Positions 17,900 through 26,092 of a stretch of DNA of 57,293 bases are shown one piece after another. This DNA comes from Pyramidobacter piscolens. GTDB taxonomy: Bacteria > Synergistota > Synergistia > Synergistales > Dethiosulfovibrionaceae. Location: contig SFDM01000016.1 in assembly GCA_004558205.1 (NCBI GenBank), positions 1 through 57,293 on the forward strand, read 5' to 3'. Both the position numbers and the translations under genes were made by a program. The first letter of the stretch is position 1. Each line of letters begins with the position of its first letter. The notes beneath the pieces were generated by a model. It saw only the letters and a list, made by a program, of their open reading frames with translations. It ran no database searches and was not told the origin of the DNA.

Positions 17900-18898
17900 C
17901 TATTTTTTCAGCGAATCGGCCACGGACTGGAGCAGCGCGTCGCTGGGGTTGCTGCGATCCTGGGCGGAGACCTGGAGAATCAGGTCGTAGAGGTTCACGT
18001 CGTTCGACTCCGCCGAGGCCTTGAAGCGCTTGAGATAGTTGGAGTGGCAGCCGGCCACGCCGAGGATCAGGTCCAGCGGGACCACGGGCGCATGGTAGCC
18101 GGGCACGCGGGCGGCCAGGTCGCTCTCGATGAAGTTCAGAAGGCCGCGGAAGTCCACGTTTTTCAGCATTCCATCGCGCTGAAGCACGCTGACCAGCACT
18201 TCGGTGGCCGTGTTGCCGGCGCTGCGGGCCATGCCCATCAGACAGGCGTCCAGCTCCCTCGCGCCGCTCTCGGCCGCCGCGAGACTGTTGGCGATGGACA
18301 GCCCCAGGTTGTTGTGCCCGTGGAACCCTGTGGGGACGTCCAGAGCCTCGGCCACGGTGAAGACATAATTTCTGACCATGTTGGGCGTCATGGTGCCCGC
18401 CGAGTCCATCAGCGTGATCGACTGAGCGCCGAAGCTCTGAAGCATCAGAGCCTCTTCGGCAAGCTCTCTGGGCGAGAGCACATAGCATTTCATCATGCTG
18501 AAACGGACGGTCAGTCCGAGGCCGCGCGCGGCCTTGATGGTGCCTTCGGCCGCTTTGCCGCTTCCGGCGTTGCAGCCCACGCGGACGAAGTTCAGCCCCG
18601 TCTTGGCGGCTTTGCGCAGGATCGGCTCCGTGGACCATTTGGGCTGGGCGAACATGCCGATCTCTGTACCGCGCCCAAGGAAGGGAACCGCCAGAGCCAG
18701 GTACTCGTCGTCGGACAGGGGGGCTTTCTTCGCCGACCCTTCATTGCCGCCGATGCCGCTGGGATGGCCGTATTCAATGGCCGATACGCGCGCGTCCACC
18801 AGAGCGCCGATCACGGCGCTGGTCGTCGCGGCGTCGAACCCGCCGCCCACAACGTTCGCTCCGTCGCGGAGCGTGCAGTCAAGAAGCTTCAATGTCAT
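17900..18898 (-). CDS. DmpG/HMGL-type aldolase (4-hydroxy-2-oxovalerate aldolase family)
   Basis: A 332-residue TIM-barrel, metal-dependent aldolase or lyase. The N-terminal LLDCTLRDG with the metal-binding Asp and the GFHGHNNLGLS metal-ligand histidines mark the HMG-CoA lyase/DmpG superfamily; RVGCNAGS and TLMDSAGT match the 4-hydroxy-2-oxoacid branch. The acetaldehyde dehydrogenase partner (DmpF) that DmpG normally channels to is not in the window, so it may act on another 2-oxo acid. It follows the TctABC genes on the same strand after a 150-base gap and may process the imported carboxylate; that link is inference. Confidence 0.78.
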   Translation of the reverse strand: MTLKLLDCTLRDGANVVGGGFDAATTSAVIGALVDARVSAIEYGHPSGIGGNEGSAKKAPLSDDEYLALAVPFLGRGTEIGMFAQPKWSTEPILRKAAKTGLNFVRVGCNAGSGKAAEGTIKAARGLGLTVRFSMMKCYVLSPRELAEEALMLQSFGAQSITLMDSAGTMTPNMVRNYVFTVAEALDVPTGFHGHNNLGLSIANSLAAAESGARELDACLMGMARSAGNTATEVLVSVLQRDGMLKNVDFRGLLNFIESDLAARVPGYHAPVVPLDLILGVAGCHSNYLKRFKASAESNDVNLYDLILQVSAQDRSNPSDALLQSVADSLKK

Positions 18899-19050
18899 TT
18901 GTGATCAACCTTTCTTGATAAAAAGATGGGACTTTTAAATTTTGCGGCTGTGCTGATTTCTGCATGCAGCCTATTTTCCTGCGGAGAATCGGCGAAGTCA
19001 AGCAGCCATAAGATGTGGCCTGTCTGAATCTGGCTGAAACACTGATGCCG

Positions 19051-20553
19051 TTATGAAACGGCGGCTTCGCTTTTCTTTTTGCGCTTCAGGCCTCGAAGGA
19101 GGGGCACGGCGATGGACAAAAGCGTCAGAAGGATGATGGCGAGGCTGATGGGGCGCTGAAGGACGGGAAGCAAGCTGCCGTGGAAGAGGCTGAGGGTCCT
19201 CCTCAGTTCCGCCTCTACCATGGGGCCGAGCACCAGCGCGAGCACAATGGGCGATTGAGAGAACTTATAGCGTTCCATGAAGTATCCCAGGATGCCGAAC
19301 CCCAGCAGGAGCCACACGTCGAAAAAATTGTTCCTGATGGCGTAGGAACCGATCACGCTGAGAACGCAGATGATGGGGGCCAGTATCTTCGTGGGGATGC
19401 GGACGATTTTCACGAACTGGCGGGCGAAAGCGATGCCGATAACCCAGAACATGAGATTGGCGATAAACAGGGAGAGCATCAGCGTGTAGGTGATCTCGCC
19501 GTATTTCACGAAGAGGTTGGGGCCGGGGATCAGTCCCTGGATAGTCAGGCCTCCGATGAAGACCGCCGTAACGGCGTTGCCGGGAATGCCCAGTGTCAGA
19601 GCGGGAATCAGAGAGCCGCCGGTGACAGCGTTGTTTGCGGCTTCAGGGGCGGCGACGCCTTCCACGTTGCCCTTGCCGAAGGATTCGGGATCCTTGGAGG
19701 CCCGTTTGGCCTCGTTATAGCTGAGGAACGCCGCGATGCTGGTCCCCGCGGCGGGCATGATGCCCACCACTACGCCGATGATGGAGGAGCGGATCATGGT
19801 CTTCCAGGTCTGGCGCAGGGTTTGCCGGTCAGGCATAATCGGGTCGGAGATGGTCACCTTGTCTTTGGACACGATGGTTTCCTGATCGCCGGCGGCGATC
19901 TTGATGGCCTGGGAGAGAGAAAAAAGGCCGATCAGGGCGGGAAGAATGGGAATGCCGTCCAGCAGAGAGTCGTTGTCGAAAATGAACCGGGGGTAGCCCG
20001 TGAAGTTGTCCATGCCCGCGGTAGCGATGAGGAGGCCGAAAAATCCCGTCATCAGCCCCTTGAGGTAACTTTCGGAAGAGATGCTGACAATGACCGAGAG
20101 GCCGAAGATGCCCACCAGGAAGTATTCCGAAGGGCCGAATTTAAGGGCGATCTGAGCGAGCATGGGGGCGATGAACAGAAGCGCCGCCGCGCTGATCAGC
20201 CCTCCCACGAGGGACGCGGTAGTGGATACGCCGATGGCCTTCCCCGCTTTGCCCTGCTGGGTCATGGGGAAGCCGTCGAAGGTGGTGGCGATGGAAGCGT
20301 CGGTCCCCGGCGTTCTCAGCAGAATGGCCGTCAGGGACCCTCCGTAGACAGAACTGCAGTATACCGCGCCGAGAAGCATCAGCCCCATTTCCGGGGACAT
20401 GCCGAAAGTCAGAGGAATCGCCAGGGCTACGCCCATAGTGGAGGATAACCCAGGAAGAGCGCCTACAATAAGCCCCGCAAGGGTTCCAACGAATATGATA
20501 AAAAGCGCGTTAGGCGCCAAGGTGTTCTGCAAGGCGGGAATGATAAAATCCAT
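19051..20553 (-). CDS. tctA: Tripartite tricarboxylate transporter large membrane subunit TctA
   Basis: The roughly 500-residue protein has about 11-12 membrane helices and the TctA signature near the N-terminus (GTLAGLIVGALPGLSSTMG) with the repeated glycine/proline motif GVVVGIMPAAGTSIAAFLSY in the middle. It forms the transport channel for an organic acid with TctB and the periplasmic TctC. The start is uncertain: AGGAGG lies 13 bases before ATG 20553, and in-frame TTG codons at 20556 and 20565 are closer. It is last of tctC-tctB-tctA. Confidence 0.92.
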   Translation of the reverse strand: MDFIIPALQNTLAPNALFIIFVGTLAGLIVGALPGLSSTMGVALAIPLTFGMSPEMGLMLLGAVYCSSVYGGSLTAILLRTPGTDASIATTFDGFPMTQQGKAGKAIGVSTTASLVGGLISAAALLFIAPMLAQIALKFGPSEYFLVGIFGLSVIVSISSESYLKGLMTGFFGLLIATAGMDNFTGYPRFIFDNDSLLDGIPILPALIGLFSLSQAIKIAAGDQETIVSKDKVTISDPIMPDRQTLRQTWKTMIRSSIIGVVVGIMPAAGTSIAAFLSYNEAKRASKDPESFGKGNVEGVAAPEAANNAVTGGSLIPALTLGIPGNAVTAVFIGGLTIQGLIPGPNLFVKYGEITYTLMLSLFIANLMFWVIGIAFARQFVKIVRIPTKILAPIICVLSVIGSYAIRNNFFDVWLLLGFGILGYFMERYKFSQSPIVLALVLGPMVEAELRRTLSLFHGSLLPVLQRPISLAIILLTLLSIAVPLLRGLKRKKKSEAAVS

Positions 20554-20590
20554 CAACAGCGTCAAGCCTCCTTTTATGTATGGCCGAAAT

Positions 20591-21025
20591 TTAGAAGAAC
20601 ATTCCCGCGGGAACGGGTATTTTCAGCAGAAGACTGAAGAACAGGTAAATAGACAGCGGCACCAGGAGCGAAATCAGGACGGTGACGTGCCACCTGGCGG
20701 CTTTCAATATGCCCATGAATATGAGAAGGAAGAGCGCTGTCGACGAGTAGAAGCCGAGTACCTGTACGGAAGCGATATAGCCGAAAATCAGGAACATCAC
20801 CAGCAGGACCTTGGGCAAAGGTTCCTTTCCAGAGGCCTCTTTTGCGGCGTCCGGGTTTTTCTTGAAAAAAGCGCTGAACCCGAGGGCGGCGGAAAGGGCG
20901 ATCAGCGCGCAGCTGTAGATGGTGGGGAGCATTCTGGTTTCTTCAGGGTATTCCGTTGCCGTTATCAGCGCCGCGCCTCCCACGCAGGCCATTATCAAAG
21001 CAATGCCTATATCCGCTTTTTTCAT
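20591..21025 (-). CDS. tctB: Tripartite tricarboxylate transporter small membrane subunit TctB
   Basis: A 144-residue protein with four hydrophobic helices (about 7-24, 34-52, 72-95, 112-135) separated by a charged loop, the usual TctB layout. It partners TctA in the membrane. Sequence conservation in this family is low, so the call depends strongly on its position between tctC and tctA. Confidence 0.85.
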   Translation of the reverse strand: MKKADIGIALIMACVGGAALITATEYPEETRMLPTIYSCALIALSAALGFSAFFKKNPDAAKEASGKEPLPKVLLVMFLIFGYIASVQVLGFYSSTALFLLIFMGILKAARWHVTVLISLLVPLSIYLFFSLLLKIPVPAGMFF

Positions 21026-21129
21026 GGTTGTATTTTCCCTTCGTTTTATTGGAAGCGGAGGAACCGGCCCTCAAGGGTCGGGCTCCTCCATAAGTCGCCT
21101 ATAAGCAATACGAATAGTGCAAAATCATC

Positions 21130-22098
21130 CTATTTTTTGATCCAAGGATCGGTTCTCCAGAGCTCGGACCACTGCTTGTCCTGGTCAAGAAGTACCTGAG
21201 TGAATTCAGCGCCGGGGATGAAGTCCATAGGCATGTTCAGATTCTTGAGTTCCGCTTGGTATTCGGGCATGGCCGCGATCTTCTTCATGGCGTTGACGAG
21301 AATCTCCTGAACGTCGGCGGGAACTGCGGCGGGCATGGCGAAACCGCGGGAAGCGGTGCCCTGCATGATCGAAGGATAGCCGCACTCAGTAAAGGTGGGA
21401 ACGTCGGGAACTTCGGCGGAACGTTTGGAACTCTGTACGGCCAGGCCTCTCAGTTGACCGGCCTTGATCATCTCGGCCACCTCGGAAACGTTGACGGCAA
21501 GCGCGTCGATATGCCCGCCCAGCAGGGCGGCTTTCGCAGGAGCGTCGCCGGAGAACGCGATGGGATTCAGCTCGACGCCGGCTTTTTTCATGAACTCCGC
21601 GACGCCCAGATGGTCGCCGGCTCCGACGCCCTCATGTGAAATGGCTATTTTGCCTGGATTGGCTTTGGCTTTGGCGATCAGGTCGTCGAGGCTCTTGATG
21701 TCGCTGTTGGCGGCGACGCAGAAAATTCCAGGGTCGGTGACCACATTGGCGATTCCCGCAAAATCAGTAATCCTGTAGCGGACCACCTTGGGCTGGATGA
21801 TGGGGTTGATGATGACGCCGCTGAGGTTGATCAGCCCGATCGTGTATCCGTCGGGAGCGGCTTTGGCAAGAGCGGTGAATCCCACGCTGCCGGAGGCGCC
21901 AGCCTTGTTGACCACCACGAAGGGCTGTTTGAGTTCAGCCTCCAGGTACTTGGCGGTGATGCGGGCAAGAATGTCCGTGCTGCCGCCTGCCGAATAGGCA
22001 ACGATCATGGTTATAGGCTTTTCGGGATAGGCCGCCAGCGACGTTCCCGAGAACAGGGCGCAAAGCAGGACAGCAATGGCTGCGATTTTCTTCATCAT
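21130..22098 (-). CDS. tctC: Tripartite tricarboxylate transporter substrate-binding protein TctC
   Basis: A 322-residue Bug-family periplasmic protein: signal peptide MMKKIAAIAVLLCALFSGTSLA, then YPEKPITMIVAYSAGGSTDILAR, the conserved start of TctC/Bug proteins, and later VVVNKAGASG and FMKKAGVELNPIAFSG. It captures a carboxylate for TctAB; the ligand cannot be read from sequence. ATG 22098 has AGGAGG 7 bases upstream. The 177-base gap to the aminotransferase holds a tiny leader ORF and a GC-rich hairpin. Confidence 0.92.
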   Translation of the reverse strand: MMKKIAAIAVLLCALFSGTSLAAYPEKPITMIVAYSAGGSTDILARITAKYLEAELKQPFVVVNKAGASGSVGFTALAKAAPDGYTIGLINLSGVIINPIIQPKVVRYRITDFAGIANVVTDPGIFCVAANSDIKSLDDLIAKAKANPGKIAISHEGVGAGDHLGVAEFMKKAGVELNPIAFSGDAPAKAALLGGHIDALAVNVSEVAEMIKAGQLRGLAVQSSKRSAEVPDVPTFTECGYPSIMQGTASRGFAMPAAVPADVQEILVNAMKKIAAMPEYQAELKNLNMPMDFIPGAEFTQVLLDQDKQWSELWRTDPWIKK

Positions 22099-22186
22099 AA
22101 TAATTCCTCCTAACAGAACGTTCATAGTTAAAACTCAGGACATTTTGCGCGTGGTACCGCCATGCCGGACCGGCCGGCAGATTCTC

Positions 22187-22213
22187 TCAAGGGATTTCCC
22201 GCTGTTTGAACAT
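22187..22213 (-). CDS. Eight-codon leader ORF upstream of tctC, tentative
   Basis: A near-consensus ribosome site (GGGAGGTGAT) precedes ATG and the short frame MFKQREIP, then a hairpin (GCCGG/CCGGC) before tctC. This could be a translated leader that tunes tctCBA expression, or a decayed gene start. Confidence 0.2.
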   Translation of the reverse strand: MFKQREIP

Positions 22214-22275
22214 ATCACCTCCCTGTGAAAAATTTGAAAAGAGATACTTACCTTCCAGGAACGAAGGCCTTGTTT

Positions 22276-23469
22276 TTATCTGCGCGTGGCTGGCAAGGCT
22301 GCGAGAAAATCTCTGAACCGCGCCAGCCCGTCTGCAATCTGTTCTTCCGAGCAGGAGTAGGAAATTCTGACGTATCCTGGGCAGAGGAAGGCCGTGCCGG
22401 GGACCAGGCCGAGGCCCTTTTCTTTCAGTATGGCCTCGCAGAAGGCCACGTCGTTTTCGAAGGGCGCCCCCGTTCCGAGCCATGACGAGATATTCACGTA
22501 GACGTAAAAAGCGCCGCGGGGTTCGATAAAGGCAATGCCGGGGATTTTCGACAACGCTGCGACCGTCAGGTCGCGGCGTTTTTCGAAGACCGCCCTCATA
22601 CGCTCCACGTCGTCCTCGGCTTCGCGCAGGGCGCCTACGGCCGCCCATTGAGCAATGGAGCAGGTGTTGGACGTGAGGTGTCCCTGCATGGACGTCATGG
22701 CCTTGACCAGCTTTTCCGGCCCTAACGCGTAGCCGAGACGCCAGCCCGTCATGGCGAAGCTCTTGCTGACGCCGTTGATGTTCAGCACGTGATCCCGGGC
22801 TTCGGGGACGAGTTCGAGCAGATGGGGGCGGAAAGACGTGCCATAGACCAGCCGCTCGTAAATTTCGTCGTTGATCACCGTCAGGTTGTGCTTCATGGCG
22901 ATACGGAGGATTTTTTCCAGCAGCTCGGGCGGATAGACCACGCCGGTGGGGTTGGTGGGGTTGTTCAGGACCAGGGCGACAGTCCTGTCGGTGATGAGCC
23001 TCTCAAAAAGTTCCGGATCGGGAAGGAATCCCGTGTCCTCCGTGTTTAAGATCACGGGCTTGCCGTCGAAAAGGCGAATTTGCTCGTAATAACTGACCCA
23101 CGCGGGAGCGAAGAGCACCACCTCGTCGCCGGGATTGATCAGGCAGCCCAGCGCTTCATAGACCAGCTGCTTGGCGCCGGTTCCCGTGATGATTTCCTTC
23201 GGCCCGTACTGCAGGTTGAAATGGCGCTTGTAATAGGCGGCGACGGCCTCTTTCAGTTCCGGAATACCTCCGGTGACCGTGTAGTGAGTCTGCCCGTCTT
23301 TCATCGCCTGAATGGCGTAGCGGACCGCCGCCTCGGGGGAGTTGAAGTCCGGTTCTCCCGTCGTGAAGGAGACCACGGACTCGCCGCGGGCTTTCATCTC
23401 TTTCGCTTTGGTCGCCATAGCGTTCGTGGCCGATGGGGCCATCCTGGTAATTCTGTCGCTGAAGTTCAC
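22276..23469 (-). CDS. Class I/II PLP aminotransferase (aspartate aminotransferase type)
   Basis: The 397-residue fold-type I enzyme transfers an amino group between an amino acid and a 2-oxo acid. Visible are the N-terminal FTTGEPDFNSP substrate segment, GAKQLVYEAL, the NNPTNPTGVVY motif, the IND-EIYE Asp that binds the pyridine nitrogen, and SKSFAMTGWRLGY with the PLP lysine. The initiator is most likely GTG 23469 with AGGGAG upstream; the frame extends 12 codons further. It lies between rpiR and tctCBA, so it may transaminate the carbon skeleton that enters through the transporter. Confidence 0.9.
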   Translation of the reverse strand: MNFSDRITRMAPSATNAMATKAKEMKARGESVVSFTTGEPDFNSPEAAVRYAIQAMKDGQTHYTVTGGIPELKEAVAAYYKRHFNLQYGPKEIITGTGAKQLVYEALGCLINPGDEVVLFAPAWVSYYEQIRLFDGKPVILNTEDTGFLPDPELFERLITDRTVALVLNNPTNPTGVVYPPELLEKILRIAMKHNLTVINDEIYERLVYGTSFRPHLLELVPEARDHVLNINGVSKSFAMTGWRLGYALGPEKLVKAMTSMQGHLTSNTCSIAQWAAVGALREAEDDVERMRAVFEKRRDLTVAALSKIPGIAFIEPRGAFYVYVNISSWLGTGAPFENDVAFCEAILKEKGLGLVPGTAFLCPGYVRISYSCSEEQIADGLARFRDFLAALPATRR

Positions 23470-23512
23470 TGTGATAATCTCCCTTTGTCGATAATAGGTG
23501 TTCAAAGCCGTT

Positions 23513-24385
23513 TTATTTCTTTTCGCTGAATCTGGAAGAAGTCCGGAGGAGCAATTCGCGCTGTTCCATGAGGGCGCCGTGTTCCTGAAGGCGCTTTAAG
23601 GCGCTTGCGCCGAGGCGGACGTTGACGCCCGTGACCAGCGCGTTGAAAAGCGCCAGGGCCGATACGGTGGAGTTGAAAAAACTGTAGGACTCGTAGGGGA
23701 CGAAAAGCGAAATGTCCGAGAGCTGGCTGAGGGGCGACGTGGAACTGTCCGAGACCGAGATGATCTGGCAGCCTCGGTTCTTCGCCTCTTTCATGGTGTC
23801 CACCACGGTTTTGGCGTAGCGCGGCAGGGCGATGGCGAGCAGAAGGTCGCCCTGCTCCACGTCCAGCACCTGCTCGGGGATCCGCCCTTCGTTTTCGGTG
23901 ATCACGCGCACGCGCGGGCGGATCTGCGCGAGCATGAAACCGAGGAAGGATACGGGGCTGTAGGAGCTTCTCGAACCGGTCAGATGGACCTGCGGAGCCG
24001 TCGAAAGCAGCTCGATCGCCTTTTCGATTGAAGCGTCGTCGTTCAGCGACGCCAGCGCGCTCAGGTTCTGCTGGTCGATGGCGATGGATTCGCGGTATCC
24101 CAGCGAACCTTCGGGAAGGGTCTTCGTTTCCAGGCGTTCCACCGGCGCCAGGCTGCGGCGGACCGATTTTCGGATTTCCTCCTGAAGGTCGGGATAGCCC
24201 TTGAAGCCGATCTCCGTGGCCGTGCGCGTGATCGTCGCGGGGCTGACGCCCGTGCGCGCGGCGATTTCATCAAGAGTCATAAAGGCCGCTTCCTCGGGGT
24301 GGGTGAGAAAAAATTCGGCCACAACCCTTTTGGCCCGCTTGGCCGTTTGATAAAACGCGTTGACTTTCTGGTGAAATTCGTTCAT
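23513..24385 (-). CDS. MurR/RpiR-family transcriptional regulator
   Basis: A 290-residue regulator with an N-terminal HTH_6 domain (MTLDEIAARTGVSPATITR, about 36-55) and a C-terminal SIS domain (about 125-255) that usually senses a phosphosugar. It is the first gene of the minus-strand set including the aminotransferase, tctCBA and perhaps the aldolase, so it probably controls them. Non-sugar ligands are known for some family members. A dyad just upstream (24405-24421) is a plausible autoregulatory operator. Confidence 0.9.
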   Translation of the reverse strand: MNEFHQKVNAFYQTAKRAKRVVAEFFLTHPEEAAFMTLDEIAARTGVSPATITRTATEIGFKGYPDLQEEIRKSVRRSLAPVERLETKTLPEGSLGYRESIAIDQQNLSALASLNDDASIEKAIELLSTAPQVHLTGSRSSYSPVSFLGFMLAQIRPRVRVITENEGRIPEQVLDVEQGDLLLAIALPRYAKTVVDTMKEAKNRGCQIISVSDSSTSPLSQLSDISLFVPYESYSFFNSTVSALALFNALVTGVNVRLGASALKRLQEHGALMEQRELLLRTSSRFSEKK

Positions 24386-24404
24386 GTTCTTCCTCCTCCG
24401 TAAT

Positions 24405-24421
24405 TGAAGTTTATCACTTCA
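24405..24421. promoter_or_regulatory. Dyad upstream of the RpiR gene, possible operator
   Basis: The inverted repeat TGAAGT-TTATC-ACTTCA lies 20 bases upstream of the regulator start, a usual place for an autoregulatory site. Confidence 0.45.
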
Positions 24422-24540
24422 CCGCAAAAATGCAAGATCTTTTTCATAAAGTAGCCTTAATTGAAAAAAATATCGTCAATAAATGCTGTTATAACAACTG
24501 TTAGCCAAAAAATTTGTTGTTTCCCGGGCCGGAAGCCCAA

Positions 24541-24590
24541 GGCAAAAGATTTCAGCGCGAAGGGGCGCCAAGGCCGCGAAGGAAAGGCCG
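24541..24590. repeat. Half-copy of the palindromic repeat (H)
   Basis: AAAAGATTTCAGCGCGAAGG followed by GCGCCAAGG and GCGAAGGAAA matches only the inner left arm. It lies about 110 bases from full copy B. Confidence 0.5.
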
Positions 24591-24698
24591 AATATGCGCT
24601 GGACAGGTCATGTCCGAGGGCCTTTCTATGCCTGTTCCGCGTTTTTTATGGAAAAAGTGCGTTAATGTCAATATGATTAATTTTCGATTAAACAGCTA

Positions 24699-25000
24699 AT
24701 GCTAATTCTCCATTAGAGCGCTTAATATTAAATCGAAGAGCCGAGTCAAAAGATTTCAACGCAAAGGGCGCAAAGGGCGCAAAGGTTCGCAAAGGAAAAC
24801 CTTGAAAAATTTTTAGAAGCGCGAAATCTAGCAAAATACATAAATTATCATCACACTAATTTGTTTTTTTAATTAATAATTTAGGTTTTGTTTTTCCTCT
24901 GCGTCCTTTGCGCCCTTTCTCTTCGGCATCCTTGCGTTGAAATCCTTTGACTTTGATCTTCGGCCCTATATTAAGCACGCACAATGCGAATGAGTATAAA
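24699..25000. repeat. Long palindromic intergenic repeat, full copy B
   Basis: About 300 bp, same orientation and same AT-rich centre as copy A, with an extra tandem GCGCAAAGG in the left arm. The remainder of the 24386-25510 gap holds copy H, a terminator for the minus strand at 25228-25265, and otherwise nothing that I recognise. Confidence 0.85.
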
Positions 25001-25221
25001 TTAATGTCCGGGCCGGCCTGAGGAAAATCGGTTTCGCTTTGGACATACTCGGCGCCCATTTGGCGGTCCTGTGCAGCTTGCGGCCCCGATTCTCCTCAGG
25101 TCAGGCCCTTGGAGATACTTTGTGTTTCAGTGGATAAACAGTATGATAATAATTTGTGTGATCCTGCTGTGGGACGGCCTCTCACGCCGGCAGCGCATAG
25201 GTGCGGGCGGCGCTCATTTCA

Positions 25222-25265
25222 ATAAAAAAGACACGCCCTTCCAACGTGCAGACAAGGCGTGTCTT
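25222..25265 (-). terminator. Intrinsic terminator downstream of the ParA/winged-helix pair
   Basis: On the minus strand the 10-bp stem AAGACACGCC/GGCGTGTCTT ends in a run of T. It lies 245 bases past the winged-helix gene; the stretch between (25266-25510) shows no gene. Confidence 0.75.
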
Positions 25266-25510
25266 TGGCTCTCTTCTTTCTGGGCGGCAGAGGCAAAGCA
25301 GGTGAGCTTTTGCCCTTCGGTGCATCATACTGTACTCTTCAGGCTCTTACGAGGGAAGGGGTCACGGAACGCGTCTCTGCCTGGGGAACACGTTCTTCCG
25401 CTCATCTCTTTCGTTTACGCCGGGAGTTTTCTCCGACACGCCGGTGGGCTCATGAAGCCTCGTCGGCGCTTTTTTTGCGCGAGAGTGTGTGGATCAGTCT
25501 TCCGCGGTTC

Positions 25511-25969
25511 CTACGAGAAAATCGTCTTGCTTCCCCATTCGTCTCCAAGCTTCAGTTCCACGGTCTTGCTGATGATCGAGCGGCGCGAGTCACGCTCTTC
25601 CGTGATGATGCGCAGGAACCCCGCTTTGACGAGATCGCTGAGGGCGAGGTTGACCTTGTCCTTTTTGACGTCGATGGCCGTGGCGAAGTCCTCCAGGTTG
25701 ATTCTGGGCCCGGAGTGACACACCTGCCAGTGGACCAGCACAAGCCAGTTCCACCGCCCCATGGAGGTGGGGGGCATTTGTTTGAACCATTCAAAAAGAT
25801 CGCTGTTTTCCGGCTGGGCGGCGTAGGGTTTTCTGACGACCCGCGTCCGCTGGACGGGGGTATCGGAGACTTTCTTCGTGACGGGCGCCCCGTTGACCGA
25901 TACAAGGTTGCGTAGCGCCTCTTCGATGTCTCCTCCGAGGACGAAATTTGTTTTCCTTTTCATGTTCAT
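25511..25969 (-). CDS. Small winged-helix protein, probable partner of the ParA-like ATPase
   Basis: I do not recognise this 152-residue basic protein by family. Residues about 60-140 look like a winged helix (LEDFATAIDVKKDKVNLALSDLVKAGFLRII with a following basic wing); residues 1-55 are polar and likely flexible. It is encoded just after the ParA-like gene on the same strand, the place of a centromere-binding protein in plasmid-type partition systems, which is the basis for the proposed role. Its ribosome site (AGGAGGAG) is about 26 bases from ATG 25969, with a hairpin (25975-25995) in between that would shorten the distance when folded. Confidence 0.6.
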   Translation of the reverse strand: MNMKRKTNFVLGGDIEEALRNLVSVNGAPVTKKVSDTPVQRTRVVRKPYAAQPENSDLFEWFKQMPPTSMGRWNWLVLVHWQVCHSGPRINLEDFATAIDVKKDKVNLALSDLVKAGFLRIITEERDSRRSIISKTVELKLGDEWGSKTIFS

Positions 25970-26092
25970 TTTTTGGCAGCGCCGGTAGGGCTGCCTCCTC
26001 CTTTCTCCTTCGTGTTCTTGTTTTATTTCTGCATGCGGAAAAGGCTCTCTGACGGCTCTGACTCTGAGATGTCTTTTTCCGCGTTGCGGACG

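Noticed and set aside
24699..25000. Tandem GCGCAAAGG units as a CRISPR or tandem-repeat array
   Set aside because: Only two or three imperfect units occur, without spacers; they belong to the arm of the palindromic repeat.
24856..25059. Small proteins encoded within the palindromic repeats (also at 57008-57223)
   Set aside because: The frames come from the repeat arms and differ between copies; DNA symmetry is conserved rather than a reading frame.
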